Source of the DNA: Amborella trichopoda
Lineage: Eukaryota; Streptophyta; Magnoliopsida; Amborellales; Amborellaceae
Reading direction: 5' to 3'
DNA: 64,000 nucleotides
Assembly (NCBI RefSeq): GCF_000471905.2
Contig: NW_006499776.1
Coordinates: 2,168,069 to 2,232,068, forward strand
A program made the translations under genes and the position numbers. This document shows positions 20,582-32,340 of the stretch, in pieces. The notes beneath the pieces are model-generated. The model did no database searches and was not told the origin of the DNA. It was given only the letters and a program-made list of their open reading frames with translations. How positions within the stretch are numbered: the first letter of the stretch is position 1; each line of letters starts with the position of its first letter.

Positions 20582-23500
20582 TGTTTGAACATATTTTTCA
20601 GTACCTTGGTCCCTAGAAGGAAGCAGGTCAATAAAGCCTACAAAATAGTGGAAATCCTCGACAGTCTCAGAATGGCTCCAGAATTGTTCAAGATCTTCAT
20701 CAGAACTTCAAAAGACCACCTGCTGAGTTTCGTTACAATCAGACATATCTAAGGCAATGAACACAAAGAAACAATTCAGCGAAATCGGTCTCTAACACCC
20801 TGAAATGGATCCCATAACTAGAGCTATACTTTTGGTGCATCAAACATCTGTGGGACCACCGCCATTAGATTTCGCACGGTTGAAAACCCTTATAGGTCAA
20901 GTTTCAGCTTAGTTGGGCACTGCAAGACAAAGTTATGGGAAAAATGCCGAAAAAGGGGTAGGCCGCACACTATTCCCTTGTGGCTACTCTGCATCAAAAC
21001 ACCATTAAAGGTGACTATTTTTACAGTCATGGGCAGTCACTTTAGAGGACTATATTTCATTCGTTCCAAGTCGGATCGCTCCTAAATTTGGTGAGCGTGT
21101 TCGTCTCATCAAGATGAGCAATTTGATGTCGCACTCCCCATGACTACGCCCGATCAGGGAGAAAAACTAAATGAAAGTCGATGATATGTGAAGGAAGTTG
21201 CATAAAATTCAGCAGCAGCATGCCTTGTTCGATCAACCAGATCACGACTCTCCATTACAGGATCGGCACGAAATCAATTGCATTATGTGTGTGAGGTCTG
21301 AGGCTATCTCTGGTCTGAACCTCGTGCACGATGAGTGGTTCGATTTCACATGCAAAGGTATCACAGCTGCAGTAAATTTTGGCCATCGAATTTCAAGATT
21401 TAGATAAAACGCTCAAGATGAAAAAATCTTCATTCAGACACAAAATCAAGGTACATTTGCTTTAACATGACTATGACAGCATGCTAAGTGTGATTCAGCA
21501 AAGAAATCATGAAGAAACATCAAGAAACGAGCCCACAATCGATCAAAAGTTTTCAAGATTCATCTAAGATTCAAGTGTCATAATCACGGCTCAAAAACAA
21601 GCTTCATGGCTCAAAGTTGGTATCAAAATGATCGCCATGCTGAGTCGTACAAGAAAACAATAATCTTTCAAATAAACGGGCATCAGAATGACCTCGGATC
21701 AACCATGGAAGATCAAACAAGTTCTCGAGCAGCAATAGGGACTGTTCTGGAGCTCCACACATTGATAAGCAGGGGCAAAACAATCCTTCTGCACCCATTT
21801 TTAGAATTTCTATACATTCAATTAAATTGTAATTATCTTCATTTCTAAGTAGTTTATGAGCTTACATGGACGTTTTAACCCAACTCTATATAAACGTGGA
21901 AAACTAAATTGTAAAGGGAGAGTTCATGTTTTGATTGATTCAATAAAAATCTCCATTCTTGCTTGAACCTGTGAATACGTCTTAGAGAGAGACGAGAGAG
22001 AAGAAAGGGGTTGGTATCCTTTGTGCAGGTAACTTTCTCTCTCCTCCTCTCTTTCTCTCCTCCCCTCTTTTCTCCTCCTCTCTTTCTCTCTCCTCTCTTT
22101 CTCTATCCTCCCCTATTTCTCTATCCTCCCCTTTCTTTTTATCCTCCCCTCTTTCTCTCTCCTCCCCTCTTTCTCTCTCTATCTCTTTCTCACTCTTTCA
22201 CTCTTCTCATCTCTAACCTTTCTCTCTTTTTCTCATCTCTATCTTTTTCTCTCTCCTCTCCTCTCTATCCCTTTCTCTCTTTTCTTCCCATCTCTATCTC
22301 TTTCTCTGTCTTCTCATCTTTATCCCTTTCTCTCTCTTCTTCTCATGTTTATCTCTTTCTCTGTCCTCCTCTCTTCTCATCTCTATCTCTTTGTCTCTTT
22401 TGTTCTCATCTTTATCTCTCTCTCTTCTTCTCATCTCTATCTCCATTCGTCTTCTTTTGATGCAACTCGCTAGGCTTAGCGCTGGTTGGTTGTCTCTTTC
22501 TCTTCTCACAACCGACGACACCTAACGCTGGTTGTTGTACTTTTTCTTTTGTCACATCGATGGAGCCCAGCATCTGTTGGTTTTCTCTCCCCTCTGTCAG
22601 TTGACAAAGCCCAGTGTCGATTAATTTTCTCTCTTCTCTTCTATCAAACGGTGAAGCTCAACACCAATTGGTTTTCTCTCTCCTCTATCAGTCAGTGAAG
22701 CTCAATGTCAACTGATTTTCTCTCTCCTCACTCTTCTCTTCCATACATAAGTGAAACTTAACAGCGACTGGTTTTCTCTCTCCTCTTCTGTCAAACGGTG
22801 AAACCTAGCATCGACTAGATTTCTCTCTCCTCTTCTATCACAGTCTGTGAAGATTAGTGTCAACTGTATCTCCTCTCTTTTCTCCTCTATTGAACACAGT
22901 TAGTGAAACCTAATGCCGACTGCATTTTCTCTCTCTTCCTTCTAATACAGTTGGTAATGCTTAGCACGGACTGCACCTTCCTTCCCTCTATCTCCTTTAT
23001 CCTCTCTTCTTTCATACTCCTCTCCCCTTCTTCTCCCTCCTTCCTTCTTTCTCTTCTTCTCTTCTTATTCTTTCCTCATACCTTAATTTTTCCATTCCTC
23101 TGTTCAACCAAGAGGGATTGAGGTTAGCCTCACATGAAAGTCATGTTGTTTAGCCATAATGTTGTTGTGTAAGGATTACTCGGCCCGTTTTATTGCCACA
23201 ATCGACCGATCATCGTGCTTAACTAGTCGGTATTGGTAATGACATCTAGTAGTGATCTTGTGATCCAATCTTAGTTATCGAGCCCTTTTTACTATCGCAT
23301 CAAGGTAATTATCCACCAGCCTAGTCACCACTCTAATCCTCTTACTTAGTCAAATTCTTCTGTCGTCCATCTTTCTTCTCTTCTTCTTTTTGAATGCGCA
23401 TACATTCATTAAAGAGGAAAAAGGTGAGGTTTGACCCACCTGTCTTGTAACCTTTACCATATATGTGTGTGATTGTAGAAAATAAGAAGGATACAAGTCA

Positions 23501-23758
23501 TGGGAGTTGATTTCGAACCAGTTGTATTACTGGGGGCTTTCTTTGTGATCTAAAAGGGTGCCCAAACGAGTCAGCCCGAGTAAGTCCCGAACCCACCTTT
23601 AAGTTCCTCTCTCACTGGTTGGTAACAGCTGCCCCCATTTTTGAATGAGGTTTCTGAGAGGGTGATCGCAAATATGTCCCTGGTCTTCCCTCGAAACCTG
23701 AGATGCCCATCACCCGATCCCCAATGAATCTGGAGGGCGAGAATGAGGCACCTAACCA
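20582..23758 (+). mobile_element. 3' LTR of N1 (type I)
   Basis: It begins TGTTTGAACA with an intact TG and ends CACCTAACCA. TATA is at 21,887-21,894, AATAAA at 21,942-21,947, the CT block at 22,020-22,450, the minisatellite at 22,455-22,970, and the conserved 3' block at 23,400-23,758. The next base starts the right-hand target duplication inside the pol gene of P. Confidence 0.88.
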
Positions 23759-24600
23759 GACATCATTTCTTGTAGTGCTTTGATGTTGACTGACTAAATT
23801 TCCATCCCACGGTGTCTAACAATGAACCCTGCGAACTTTCCTGAACACTGGCAAAAAACGCATCACAGCAGTTCATTTTAATTTGATGAAGGCATAACCG
23901 CTCAAACACCTTTTCAAGGTCTCTTATATGAGAGACTTTCTCTTCAGATTTTACCACCAAGTCATCTACATAACATTCGACCTCCTTGTGCATCATATCC
24001 TTGATGATGGTTGTCATCGCTCTCTAATATGTGGCACCATCATTCTTCAATCCAAAAGGCATCATTGTATAGAAAAAGACCCCTTTTAGAGTCAAGAACA
24101 TTGTGGCTTCCTCATATTCTGGTGCAATTCATATCTAATTATACCCGGAGTATCCATCCATGAAGGAGAAGATCTGACAGTGAGCCATAGAATCAATGAG
24201 CGTCTATGTGAACAGCAACGGGAAGTCAGCCTTTGAGCAGGCAGTATTCAGGTCACGAAAGTCGATGCAAACACTAACTTGACTGTTCTTCTTCTTGACT
24301 GGAACAACATTTACCCACCACTTTGGGTACTTGACTTCAAGAAATGAAGCCTGCTTGTCTGAGTTTAGTCACCTCGGCATCTATCTGCATTTCGAGGTTA
24401 AGCCTGAACCTCCTTGATTTCTGCCTGACAGGTTTGACTGTTGGATCGATGTCATGTTGGTGAACCGCGCCTTGAGGGTCTAAACTAGGCATCTCATGGT
24501 AATGATATGTCTTAGTTTGCTTACAAGAAGGTAGTGAAATTTTCTTTCTTTTTTGGAGACATATTCGCTGAGATGAAAGTGGGTCTTGGGTCGGCCTCAT
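23759..24600 (-). pseudogene. pol: Polyprotein P, reverse transcriptase (part 1)
   Basis: Reading the minus strand from 24,600: a pre-RT motif (HDIDPTVKPVRQKSRRF, then KLRQAGFIS), a frameshift near 24,340, then VVPVKKKN and CIDFRDLN, SFMDGYSGYN, MMPFGLKNDGATY and the catalytic box YVDDLVVKSEE (YVDD at about 23,961-23,972). Order and wording fit Ty3/gypsy reverse transcriptase of the Tat lineage. A stop codon replaces the Q after GATY and further frameshifts follow. The gene breaks at 23,759 where N1 inserted and resumes at 13,145. Confidence 0.9.
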
Positions 24601-24990
24601 CCCCTAGATTTATCTCCACGAATTCATCTATTGTGGCTTGACCGCCTTCTTTCCATTCTTCTGGGGCCTCTTGCAACTCGTCATCATTGGCTTTAGAGGT
24701 ATTCTCATTAACCTCAAGGGCAGAGACCCATGATCCTGACATCTTCGCTTCCAATAGAGCTCTAGCATAGATCATGATTTTTGCACCTTTCTCTGACAGG
24801 GCACAGAAGGGTCGACCTCAAATATGAACGCCACATCAAGCTGCAGGAGTTTGATTTGAAATTTATAGGGAAGTTGAGATTCAGCGATTGCGGGGCAAGA
24901 GGCACCCTCATATGAGTCGCTTGGTCTTTGCACCAGTGTCGGTAGTGTTTGCCACGTGCTAGCTGATACTTCATAGATCTATACAATGTG
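24601..24990 (-). pseudogene. pol: Polyprotein P, protease-RT linker
   Basis: A frame of 84 codons (24,775-24,521) contains an acidic linker and the motif EINLGDEADPRPTFIS, typical of the segment before reverse transcriptase in Tat elements. Upstream, with frameshifts, is GRPFCALSEKGAKIMIYARA-like sequence. I could not find a clear aspartic protease D(T/S)G motif, so the protease may lie in damaged sequence or be missing. Confidence 0.7.
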
Positions 24991-25821
24991 GCAAGCCTCC
25001 TGAGAATAGAAGCTGTGCCCTATTGATTCTCTTAGTCTCCGCTAAAAGTCAGGCTCAGTTGGCCATTGGGGATTCTTTTACTTTGACTTCTTGTGCTTCC
25101 CGGTAGAAGACTTAGCTCGAGCAGCCAAGGTGTCAGCAACTGTTAAGAATCCAACTACTTAGGCTAACGTCTTTTTCAGCCGTCTCCGGTGCATCCTGCT
25201 TATATTGGTTCCTTCGATCTCTCTATCAAGAACCTCAAAATCTAGACATTTCATGGTTGTACTTGCAGTAGAGATAGAAGAGGAAGGATAAGAAGAAGAA
25301 GAATAAGAGGAAAAAGGGGCGGGTCAGTAGATGAGGGACTTTTAAGGTCATTCCCCTCAGCAAACCCATCTGGGCAGCTTTTTACATCATCACCAGAGTT
25401 GGACATGCGCAGGGAGTCTTTTAGGTCTTTTGCCTGCATAGACCTTTAGGGAGTGCTTTTAACATCATCACCCTCATTGGACGTTCCCCGAGTAAGAGAT
25501 GACTTAGGGGTATCCTTTTGATGAGACGAAGGAATGAGGTCGGTGGTGACCGAGATGAAGTCTTTTTAAGTCGGCAAGGGAGGAAGAGGCCTGAGGAATT
25601 AGTGCTCGACTGGTGGCTGAGGAACCTTGATCTTCCGGTGAGCATCCCTTGGTGCTCGTCTTCTTCTAATCACCTTTGTAGGTGCTTGGTTCGTCTTGCT
25701 AGGTTTCTGAACAGCCCTAGCTTGATGAACTGCTTCTCGCTTTAAAGACTTGTGCCTGCTCCTCTCGTGATGGACTTTCCATGGTTGGGATTTGAGGGTT
25801 CAGCGTGATAAGAGGCTTCTT
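24991..25821 (-). pseudogene. Polyprotein P, gag-pol spacer region
   Basis: It is similar to 54,590-55,400 in the same orientation. Shared traits are KDLKDSL, a repeated GDD-KS motif rich in D, S and P, and AGFL...ADALA-like residues. The region is low in complexity and has several frameshifts. The function of this spacer is unknown to me. At 25,821/25,822 it is cut by a plus-strand type II LTR, with TTCTT just before the LTR as one candidate target-duplication copy. Confidence 0.6.
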
Positions 25822-27068
25822 TGAAAACAGTTTTCATCATCATGGGTCCTCGATGCGGAATAAAATGGAGAAGTCGGTCAATAAAGCCTATCAAACAATG
25901 TAAATTTTGACAGTCTCAGAATGGCCTCAGAGCTAGTCAAGATCTTCATATGCACTTCAAAATTTTGTCTATCATGTTTCGTCGCAATCCAAAATGTCTA
26001 AGGCAGTGCCAACAAAGAAACAATTTCGACAGAATCAGCCTCTATCACCCTGAAATAGACCCTGTAACTAAAACTATATCTTCGGTGCATTAAATTATTG
26101 TGGGACCACCACCACTGGATTCGGAATAATTGAAAATCCCTAGTGGTCAAATTTCAGCTTAAACAGAACTTCCAAGAAGAAATTTAGTTGCGGCCACCCT
26201 ACAACTAAACTCCATTAAAGGGACAGTCACGAATAGTGAATTTTGACCCTCATATCTTACCCGTACCAAGTCGAATTATGCTCAAATTTTGTGAGCATGT
26301 TCAAGTCGTCAAGACGAGATTCTCAATATGTGGCATGCCCTGTGCCCGAGTGCAAAGAAAAACTAGAGAGAAGTTGCTGATCCATGAAGAAAGTTGCAAG
26401 AAAATCAACAGCGTCGCGCCTCACTCCAGCGGCAAAATTGAGGTGCTTGCGAAAATGATTGACATGAAACTAGTTTCATCGTGCATGTAAGGTCTAGGGT
26501 TATCTCTAGTCTGAACCCCATACACAATGAATGGTCAGATTTCACACACGAAGCCGAAGAAGTGACTACAAATTCCGATGCCAAAATCCCATAATCCGCC
26601 CAAAACTCCAAAGTTGCAAATCCTCCTACGGACCCGTAATCGAGCTGTGTTTATTGCCACCTGATCATGACGGCATACTCAATATGATCGAACAAAGAAA
26701 TCACATAAAAACATCAAGGAGCAAGCACACTAGTGATCCAAAGTTTCAAGATTCATTGAATTTCCAGTCACATGATCGTGGCTTAAAAACACAATCAATG
26801 GCTCGAAAATGGCATCAAATTGATTGCCATGCCAAGCCCTATAAGAAAACAATCATCTTTCGATCAAATGGGCAGCAGAACAACCACGGATCATCATAAA
26901 AGATCACGCATGTTCTAGGAAGGGGTAAATCAATCATTTGCATCCATTTTTTACAATTTTTTTTTTAATTCAATTAAATCTTAATGTTAAAATTAGGTTT
27001 AATTTTGATCAATCTACCCATGTTTGGGCACAACTTTGTATATATCACTTACTACCATTATACGGGGA
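25822..27068 (+). mobile_element. Left-hand fragment of a type II LTR
   Basis: It begins TGAAAACAGTTTTCATCATC, the start of type II LTRs with decay, followed by GTCAATAAAGCCTATC. It aligns through the U3-like part to the TATA region (TTTGTATATATC near 27,030-27,045) and is then cut by an inverted LTR at 27,069. The remaining right half is not seen in the window. Confidence 0.75.
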
Positions 27069-27879
27069 TGGTTAGGTGCCTCGATCTCACCCTACGGAAT
27101 AGGATGATCGGGCGGCACATTTTCCGAGTTTCAGGGAGACCTATGACCTTGCTCGAGAACAAGAGCAGGTAGACCAATCGATGAGAGAGGAATTTAATGT
27201 GGGTTTGAGACTTACTCGGGCTGGTTCGCGTGGGTGCCCTCTAAGATCACGAAGAGATCCCCCCTGTTGTAAGACTGGTTCGGAGTCGACTCCCTTGGCT
27301 TGCATTTTTCTATTATCTGCAATCACACACGTATGGCAAATATTTTATGATAGGTGGGTCAACAAACCTCACCTTGCCTTTGAGTGAACGTACACAAGCA
27401 TGCACATTCAAAAAGAAGGAGAGAAAAATGAGAGAAGAAAGAAGGGGAGAGTAGAATTTGACCAGGAGAAGAGATCAACATAGTGACTAAGCTAGTAGAT
27501 AATTGACGTGACGGGTAGTAAAATTGGCTCTGTAACTCAGACCGACACAATAAAATTACCACTTGACGTCAACACCAACACTGACTAGCTAGACATGATG
27601 GTTAGTCGGTTGTGGCATTAAAGCGGGCACAATAATTTTGGAACAACAACATTACGCCTAGACGACAAGACTACCATTGAAGGTTAATCTCGACCCCTCT
27701 TAATCAAACAAAAGAATGACAAAAAAAGAATAGAGATCGTAGAGAAAGAATAAGAAGTAAGATAAGAGAAGAACAAGAGAATAGAAAGGAGGAGAGGAAG
27801 AGAAAGAAAAGAGGAGAAGAGGGAAGGAAGGGGCAAAGACAGACACAAACGGTAATAAGCGGAGGAGAAAGAAACTTAA

Positions 27880-28330
27880 TCGACAATGTATCCCTGCCAG
27901 CTATGATAAGTAGGGAGAAGAAGCAAAAGGTATAGGCGGTGATGTGCTTCCACCGACTGTGGCAGAAGAAAGGAGAGAAGAGACACGGGCGGCACTAGGC
28001 CTTCGCCCGCCATGGCAGGAGAAGAGCCACAAGATGACACAAGCGGCACTAAGCCTTCACCAACTATGTAAGAGAAAAAAGAGAGAGAGGATACTGTCGG
28101 CGCTCAGCATCACCGGCTGTGTTAAAAGGAGAGACATGACACAGGCAGTGTTAAGCATCGTCGACCATGTTAGAAGGAGAGCCAAGACACAAGAGGCACT
28201 ATGCATCGCCGACTCTGTTAGAAGAAGAGGAGGGATAAGATATAGGTGGCGCGAAGCATCTCCGGTTGTATTAGAATAAGAAGAGGGATAGGATAAAGGT
28301 AGCACTAAGCATCGTAGGTTGTGTTAAAAG
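27880..28330 (-). repeat. Minisatellite in the inverted type I LTR
   Basis: Units of about 50 bp carry GGCACTAAGCATCGCCGAC and GCGGCACTAGGC variants alternating with AGAAGAAGAGGAG. This is the reverse complement of the minisatellite at 5,485-6,200. Confidence 0.75.
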
Positions 28331-28790
28331 AAGAGGAGAGAGAAAAAGAGAAAGACAAGAAGAGAGAAAGAGATGAGAAAAAGAGAGAGAAAGAGAGAGA
28401 TAAGAAAGATAGAGAGGGAAAGAGATAGTTATGAGAAAAATAAACAGAGAGAAAGAGATAAAGAAGAGAAAAAGAGAGAGAAATAAAGATGAAGAGAGAG
28501 AAAGAGATAGAGATGAGAAGAAGAGAGAGAAAGAAAGAGATGAGAAGATAAAGAAAGAGATAGAGATGTGAAAGATGAAGAAAGGGAAAGAGATAAGGAT
28601 GAAAGAGAAAAGAGGAGGAAAGAGAGAAGGGGAGGAGAGAGAAAGAGGGGAGGAGAGAGAAAGAGGGGAGGAGAGAGAAAGAGGGGAGGAGTGAGAAAGA
28701 GGAAGAGGAGAGAGAAAATGGGGATGAGAGAGAAAAAGGGGAGGAGAGAGAAAGTGAGAAGAAGAGAAAATTACCTTATGGAGGGGTACC
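28320..28790 (-). repeat. GA microsatellite in the inverted type I LTR
   Basis: A purine tract of GAGAGAAAGAGA and GGGGAGGAGAGAGAAAG repeats. The last part is a clean run of GAGGGGAGGAGAGAGAAA units of about 18-19 bp. Charged open frames across it are artefacts. Confidence 0.85.
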
Positions 28791-30224
28791 GATCCTTTTC
28801 TTCTCTATCTGATCTCTCTCTTCAAGACACACCCAAGAACTTAAGCAGGAAATTGAAATTTTATTCAATGGTCGAAGGTTGAACTGAAAGGTCCTTTACA
28901 ATTTAACTTTGCATGTTTATATAGAATTGGGCCCAAACATGGGTGGATGCCTAAAAAATTCCTAAAATTAAAGATAATTACGATTTAATTGAACTAAAAT
29001 AAATTCTAAAAATGGGTGCAAAAAGATTGTTTTGCCCCTACCTAACAATGTGCAGAATTCTTGAACAGTCACTACTACTGCCCGAGAACTTGCGTGATCT
29101 TCTATGACTGATCTGGGGTTGATCAGAATCCCATTTGATAGAAAGATTATTGTCTTCTTGTAGGGCTCGGTATGACGCTCAATTTGATACCAACTTCGAG
29201 TCATGAATCATGTTTTTTAAACTATGAACGTGAAACTTGAAATTTGCTTGAATCTTGAAAACATTGGATCGATTCAGTGCTCGTTTCTTAATTTTTTTCT
29301 TTAGTTTCCTTGTTGAATCACACTGATCATGCCGTCACAATCACATTGCAACAAACGTAGCTAGATTTCATGTCCGGATGAAGATTTTGTCGTCTTGAGT
29401 TTTTTGCCAGAATCTTGATATCCGATGGCTGGAATTTAAAGCAGCTTCGATGCCTCTGTGTGTGAAATCCAACATTCATCTTATGCTGGGTTTGGATCAG
29501 AGATGACATCGGACCGTACGCACATAATGTAATTGGTTTTGTGTCGATCGGGTATGCAAGCATCATGATTTGGCCGCCAAAGTGAGGCGTGCTGCTGCTG
29601 AAGTTTTTGCAACTTTCTTCACGGATTAGCAACTTCTTTCTAGTTTTTATCTCTGCTCGGTCGTCATCATGGAGCATACCACATACCGAAACGTTCGTCT
29701 TGACGAGACGAACACGCCCACAAAATTTGAGCATGATCCGACTCACGTAGAGTGAGATATAGGCCACGAAATTCACTACTCGTGACTATAAAAATAGCCA
29801 CCTTTAATGGTGGTTTGATGCAGGGTGGCCACACGGGAATAGTGTGTGGCCTACCCCTTTTCAGTATTTTACTCGTATCTTTGTCCTAGAGTGCTCGATT
29901 AAGCCGAAACTTGACCTAAAAAAGTATTCGACCATGCCGAATCCAATGGTGATGGTCCCACAGTAATTTAACGCACCAAAATATAATTTTGGTTTCAGGG
30001 TCCATTTCAGGGTGCAAGAGGCCATTTTTTCCGAAATGTTTTCATTTTCTTCACTACCTTAGACATGTCTGATCGCGATGAAACTTGGAATGTTGATGAA
30101 GATCTTAATCAATTCTGGAAAAATTTTGAGACTATCGAAATTTCCACTGTTTTGTAGGCTTTATTGACCTTCTTCCTCTTTATTCTGTGTCAGGGACCAA
30201 GGTGCTAAAAAATGCTTTCAAACA

Positions 30225-31489
30225 GCTTGCCCCACCGAATGTTGTGGTTTGAGAGGCGAGAAAGAAAAATTTCCTTTGACTTTATTGCTTTTTTCTTCCT
30301 AGCCATAAGACCACGTGAACCAGAGGAGATTCACGCAATGGTGCAACTAAGATGCTCAGATGTAGGGATGCATTGTTCGTAGGTCCATCTGTGGAGACTT
30401 TTAGGGGTAGAAGAGACTTTTTTGATGGATCTTTCTGATGTCTTCCTTCTCGTGTGGACTATTTCTGATTCTGAAGCTGGGAATTTTATACGGACCTCAT
30501 CAGTCAGAATCAAGCCCATCTGGCAATTGAGTGCCGTGTCGAAGGGAATTGTTCCCATTATGTCTGGGTTTCTTTATCTTGGATAAACAACAAAAGAGCC
30601 TTTGGTTTGTGCTCATCTGCGTCGTGCACTAGTTATTCCTTGGTGAGTAGGGTACCTCAATTTATCGAGGTGACTAGCTTTGGGTATAACCCCTACCCTC
30701 TGCTAACAGATTGTTACATAGCAAGTAAAAAGTCATGGCTGACTTAGCCTTCTTGGGGTGTCTTTGGTTTGTCGGAATGATTTCCTTGTTTGTTTGTTCT
30801 GGATGGTTTGTTAAGGAGCCTTTTGTCGACGCTCGTCTGCATCATGTACCAGTTGTTCTTGGGCGGGTAGGGTACCTCAGTTTATCGAGGTGACCAGCTT
30901 TGGTATAACCCCTACCCACTGCTAGTTGGTCGTTACATAGTAGGTCCAAAGTCATGGCTGACTTAGGCGTCTTAAGGCATCTCCGGCATCTGGGAGTGCA
31001 TTTCGTGACCTCTTAGGAATGATGCTCTTTCTTCATGAGACTTGTCTTTCTTTCTTGACGAATCTTTTGTTCTTCAAGTCCTTTTTGCAAATGGGCTAAG
31101 GCTGTCAGAATCTTTCTTTGAAGCTCGTATTTTTGGGGTCCTGGTATTGTGACACCAAGGATTTTTCTTTTTGAGTGTGGGTTGAAGCCGCCTGTTGAGG
31201 CGAGTGCTGCATCAACCGATTTATTGGTCAAAGCGTCTTTTTTGGATTTTCACTTGAACTTGGGAAGAGGCGTTGTAGAGACAGTTTTCACTAAATTCCA
31301 TTTCTTTAGGGCTCTTTTACCCATGATCTTTTAGCCATGTCCACCCTTATTGTTCCATTTTTACTCACAATGCCCCTTTCGAGTTTTCACCATGCCCGAT
31401 TTCCCTATTACTCATGGTATCGTGACCATGCCCGTCCGTCATTTTTACTCATGTTGTTCCCTTGTTCAGATACACACCGTGCCCGTTAT
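30225..31489 (-). other. 3' non-coding region of the satellite-bearing element
   Basis: It is the reverse complement of 2,276-3,781 and 19,021-20,581: AGGAAGAAAAAAG near the LTR, TTTTACTCATG repeats near 31,310-31,450, and the AAGTGGCCAGAACATGCAC boundary. It contains a tandem duplication of about 220 bp (copies from about 30,596 and 30,816) not seen in the other elements. No gene is seen. Confidence 0.65.
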
Positions 31490-32340
31490 GTGAAGTCTTT
31501 TAACGTCAAGTGGCCAGAACATGCACTACAGTTTAAGGTCATAGAGTTAGACTGTAATGGAGATGGATAGCAATCTATAAGGACCATGAAGTGTTTAGCT
31601 CACTTTTGGGGAGATGGCACGAGGCTACCTTTGAAAGATGGATGATGTATGAAAGGTTGGTGAAAAATGGTGACCCACTAGCTTACGATAAGTATAGGCG
31701 TTGGGATGGTTCGCCATTTTGTGAGCACGGGTGAGACTCATTACAGAATGATAGAGTATTGAAGGTGGTGCGTGAGTAGTGAAGGTGGTGCGTGCACAAG
31801 AACGGGTTAGTTAGGGAAGACATGCATGAAAATGCACGTAAAAGGTGTGTGCACGTATGTGGGTGCAAGTTTAAGGTCATGCCTCTAGGACCTATGCAAA
31901 GCAGTTTATCGATGTACGATCAGGATGTGCACTATGGTTTTAGGATCCTATAGCTTGGATCGTGGTTATATAGTTTAAAGTCATGCAACTAGAACCATGC
32001 AGTTTAAGGTCGTGCAACTAGACTTCCACTACAGTTTAAGGTCGACCATAGTGAGAAGCCTTTTAACATCATGTGGCAAGGATGTGTACAATGGTTTAAG
32101 GTCACATAGATTGGACCGTGCAGTTTAGGGTCATGCAGCTAGACCTCCACTACAGTTTATGGTCGTATAGTTTGGACTATTTCATTTAAGGTCGTGCACC
32201 TAGACCAAGGTTGTGCAGTCTAAGGTCATGCAGCACGGATCATGGTTGTGCAGTTTAAGGTCCTGCAACATAGATCATGGATGTGCAGTTTAAGGTTATG
32301 CAGCATAGACCATGACTGTGAGTCACCATGTAGGTGAAAC
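31490..32340 (+). repeat. Internal tandem array adjoining the satellite
   Basis: Units of 32-36 bp carry GTTTAAGGTCATGCAACTAG alternating with GTTTAAGGTCATATAGTTTGG, which gives a loose dimer. It is longer than the array of N1. It ends near 32,340 in a GTAGGTGAAACTCC stretch that equals the GGAGCTTCACCTA boundary near 18,580, and the 35-bp satellite begins immediately after. Confidence 0.75.

Larger units (their letters stand above)
13146..23758 (+). mobile_element. Complete gene-free LTR retrotransposon N1
   Basis: The element is 10.6 kb: 5' LTR 13,146-16,187, PBS 16,191-16,208, internal region of about 4.4 kb, G-rich tract before 20,582, and 3' LTR 20,582-23,758. A degenerate 5-bp target duplication flanks it. 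The interior encodes no gag, protease, reverse transcriptase, RNase H or integrase in any frame. It consists of minisatellites, PBS-like repeats and a short tandem array. This is the plan of a large retrotransposon derivative (LARD-like), presumably mobilised by proteins of the related gag-pol element. It is inserted into the pol gene of element P. Confidence 0.88.
27069..30224 (-). mobile_element. Type I LTR, inverted (3' LTR of the satellite-bearing element)
   Basis: On the minus strand it begins TGTTTGAAAGC at 30,224, preceded by CGGTGGGGCAAGC (polypurine-like), and ends CACCTAACCA at 27,069. It carries the type I GA/CT block (28,320-28,790), minisatellite (27,880-28,330), TATA (28,916-28,923) and poly-A signal (28,860-28,865). 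The polypurine side faces right, so it is a 3' LTR for sequence at 30,225 onward. It is inserted in the type II LTR fragment. GGGGA at 27,064-27,068 is one target-duplication candidate. Confidence 0.85.

Noticed and set aside
20272-20631. A 119-codon minus-strand open frame
   Set aside because: It spans the LTR boundary of N1 and is antisense to the conserved 3' region. The matching stretches in the other elements do not keep it open.
28568-28882. Highly charged E/K/R open frame
   Set aside because: It is the reverse strand of the same microsatellite and not a protein.
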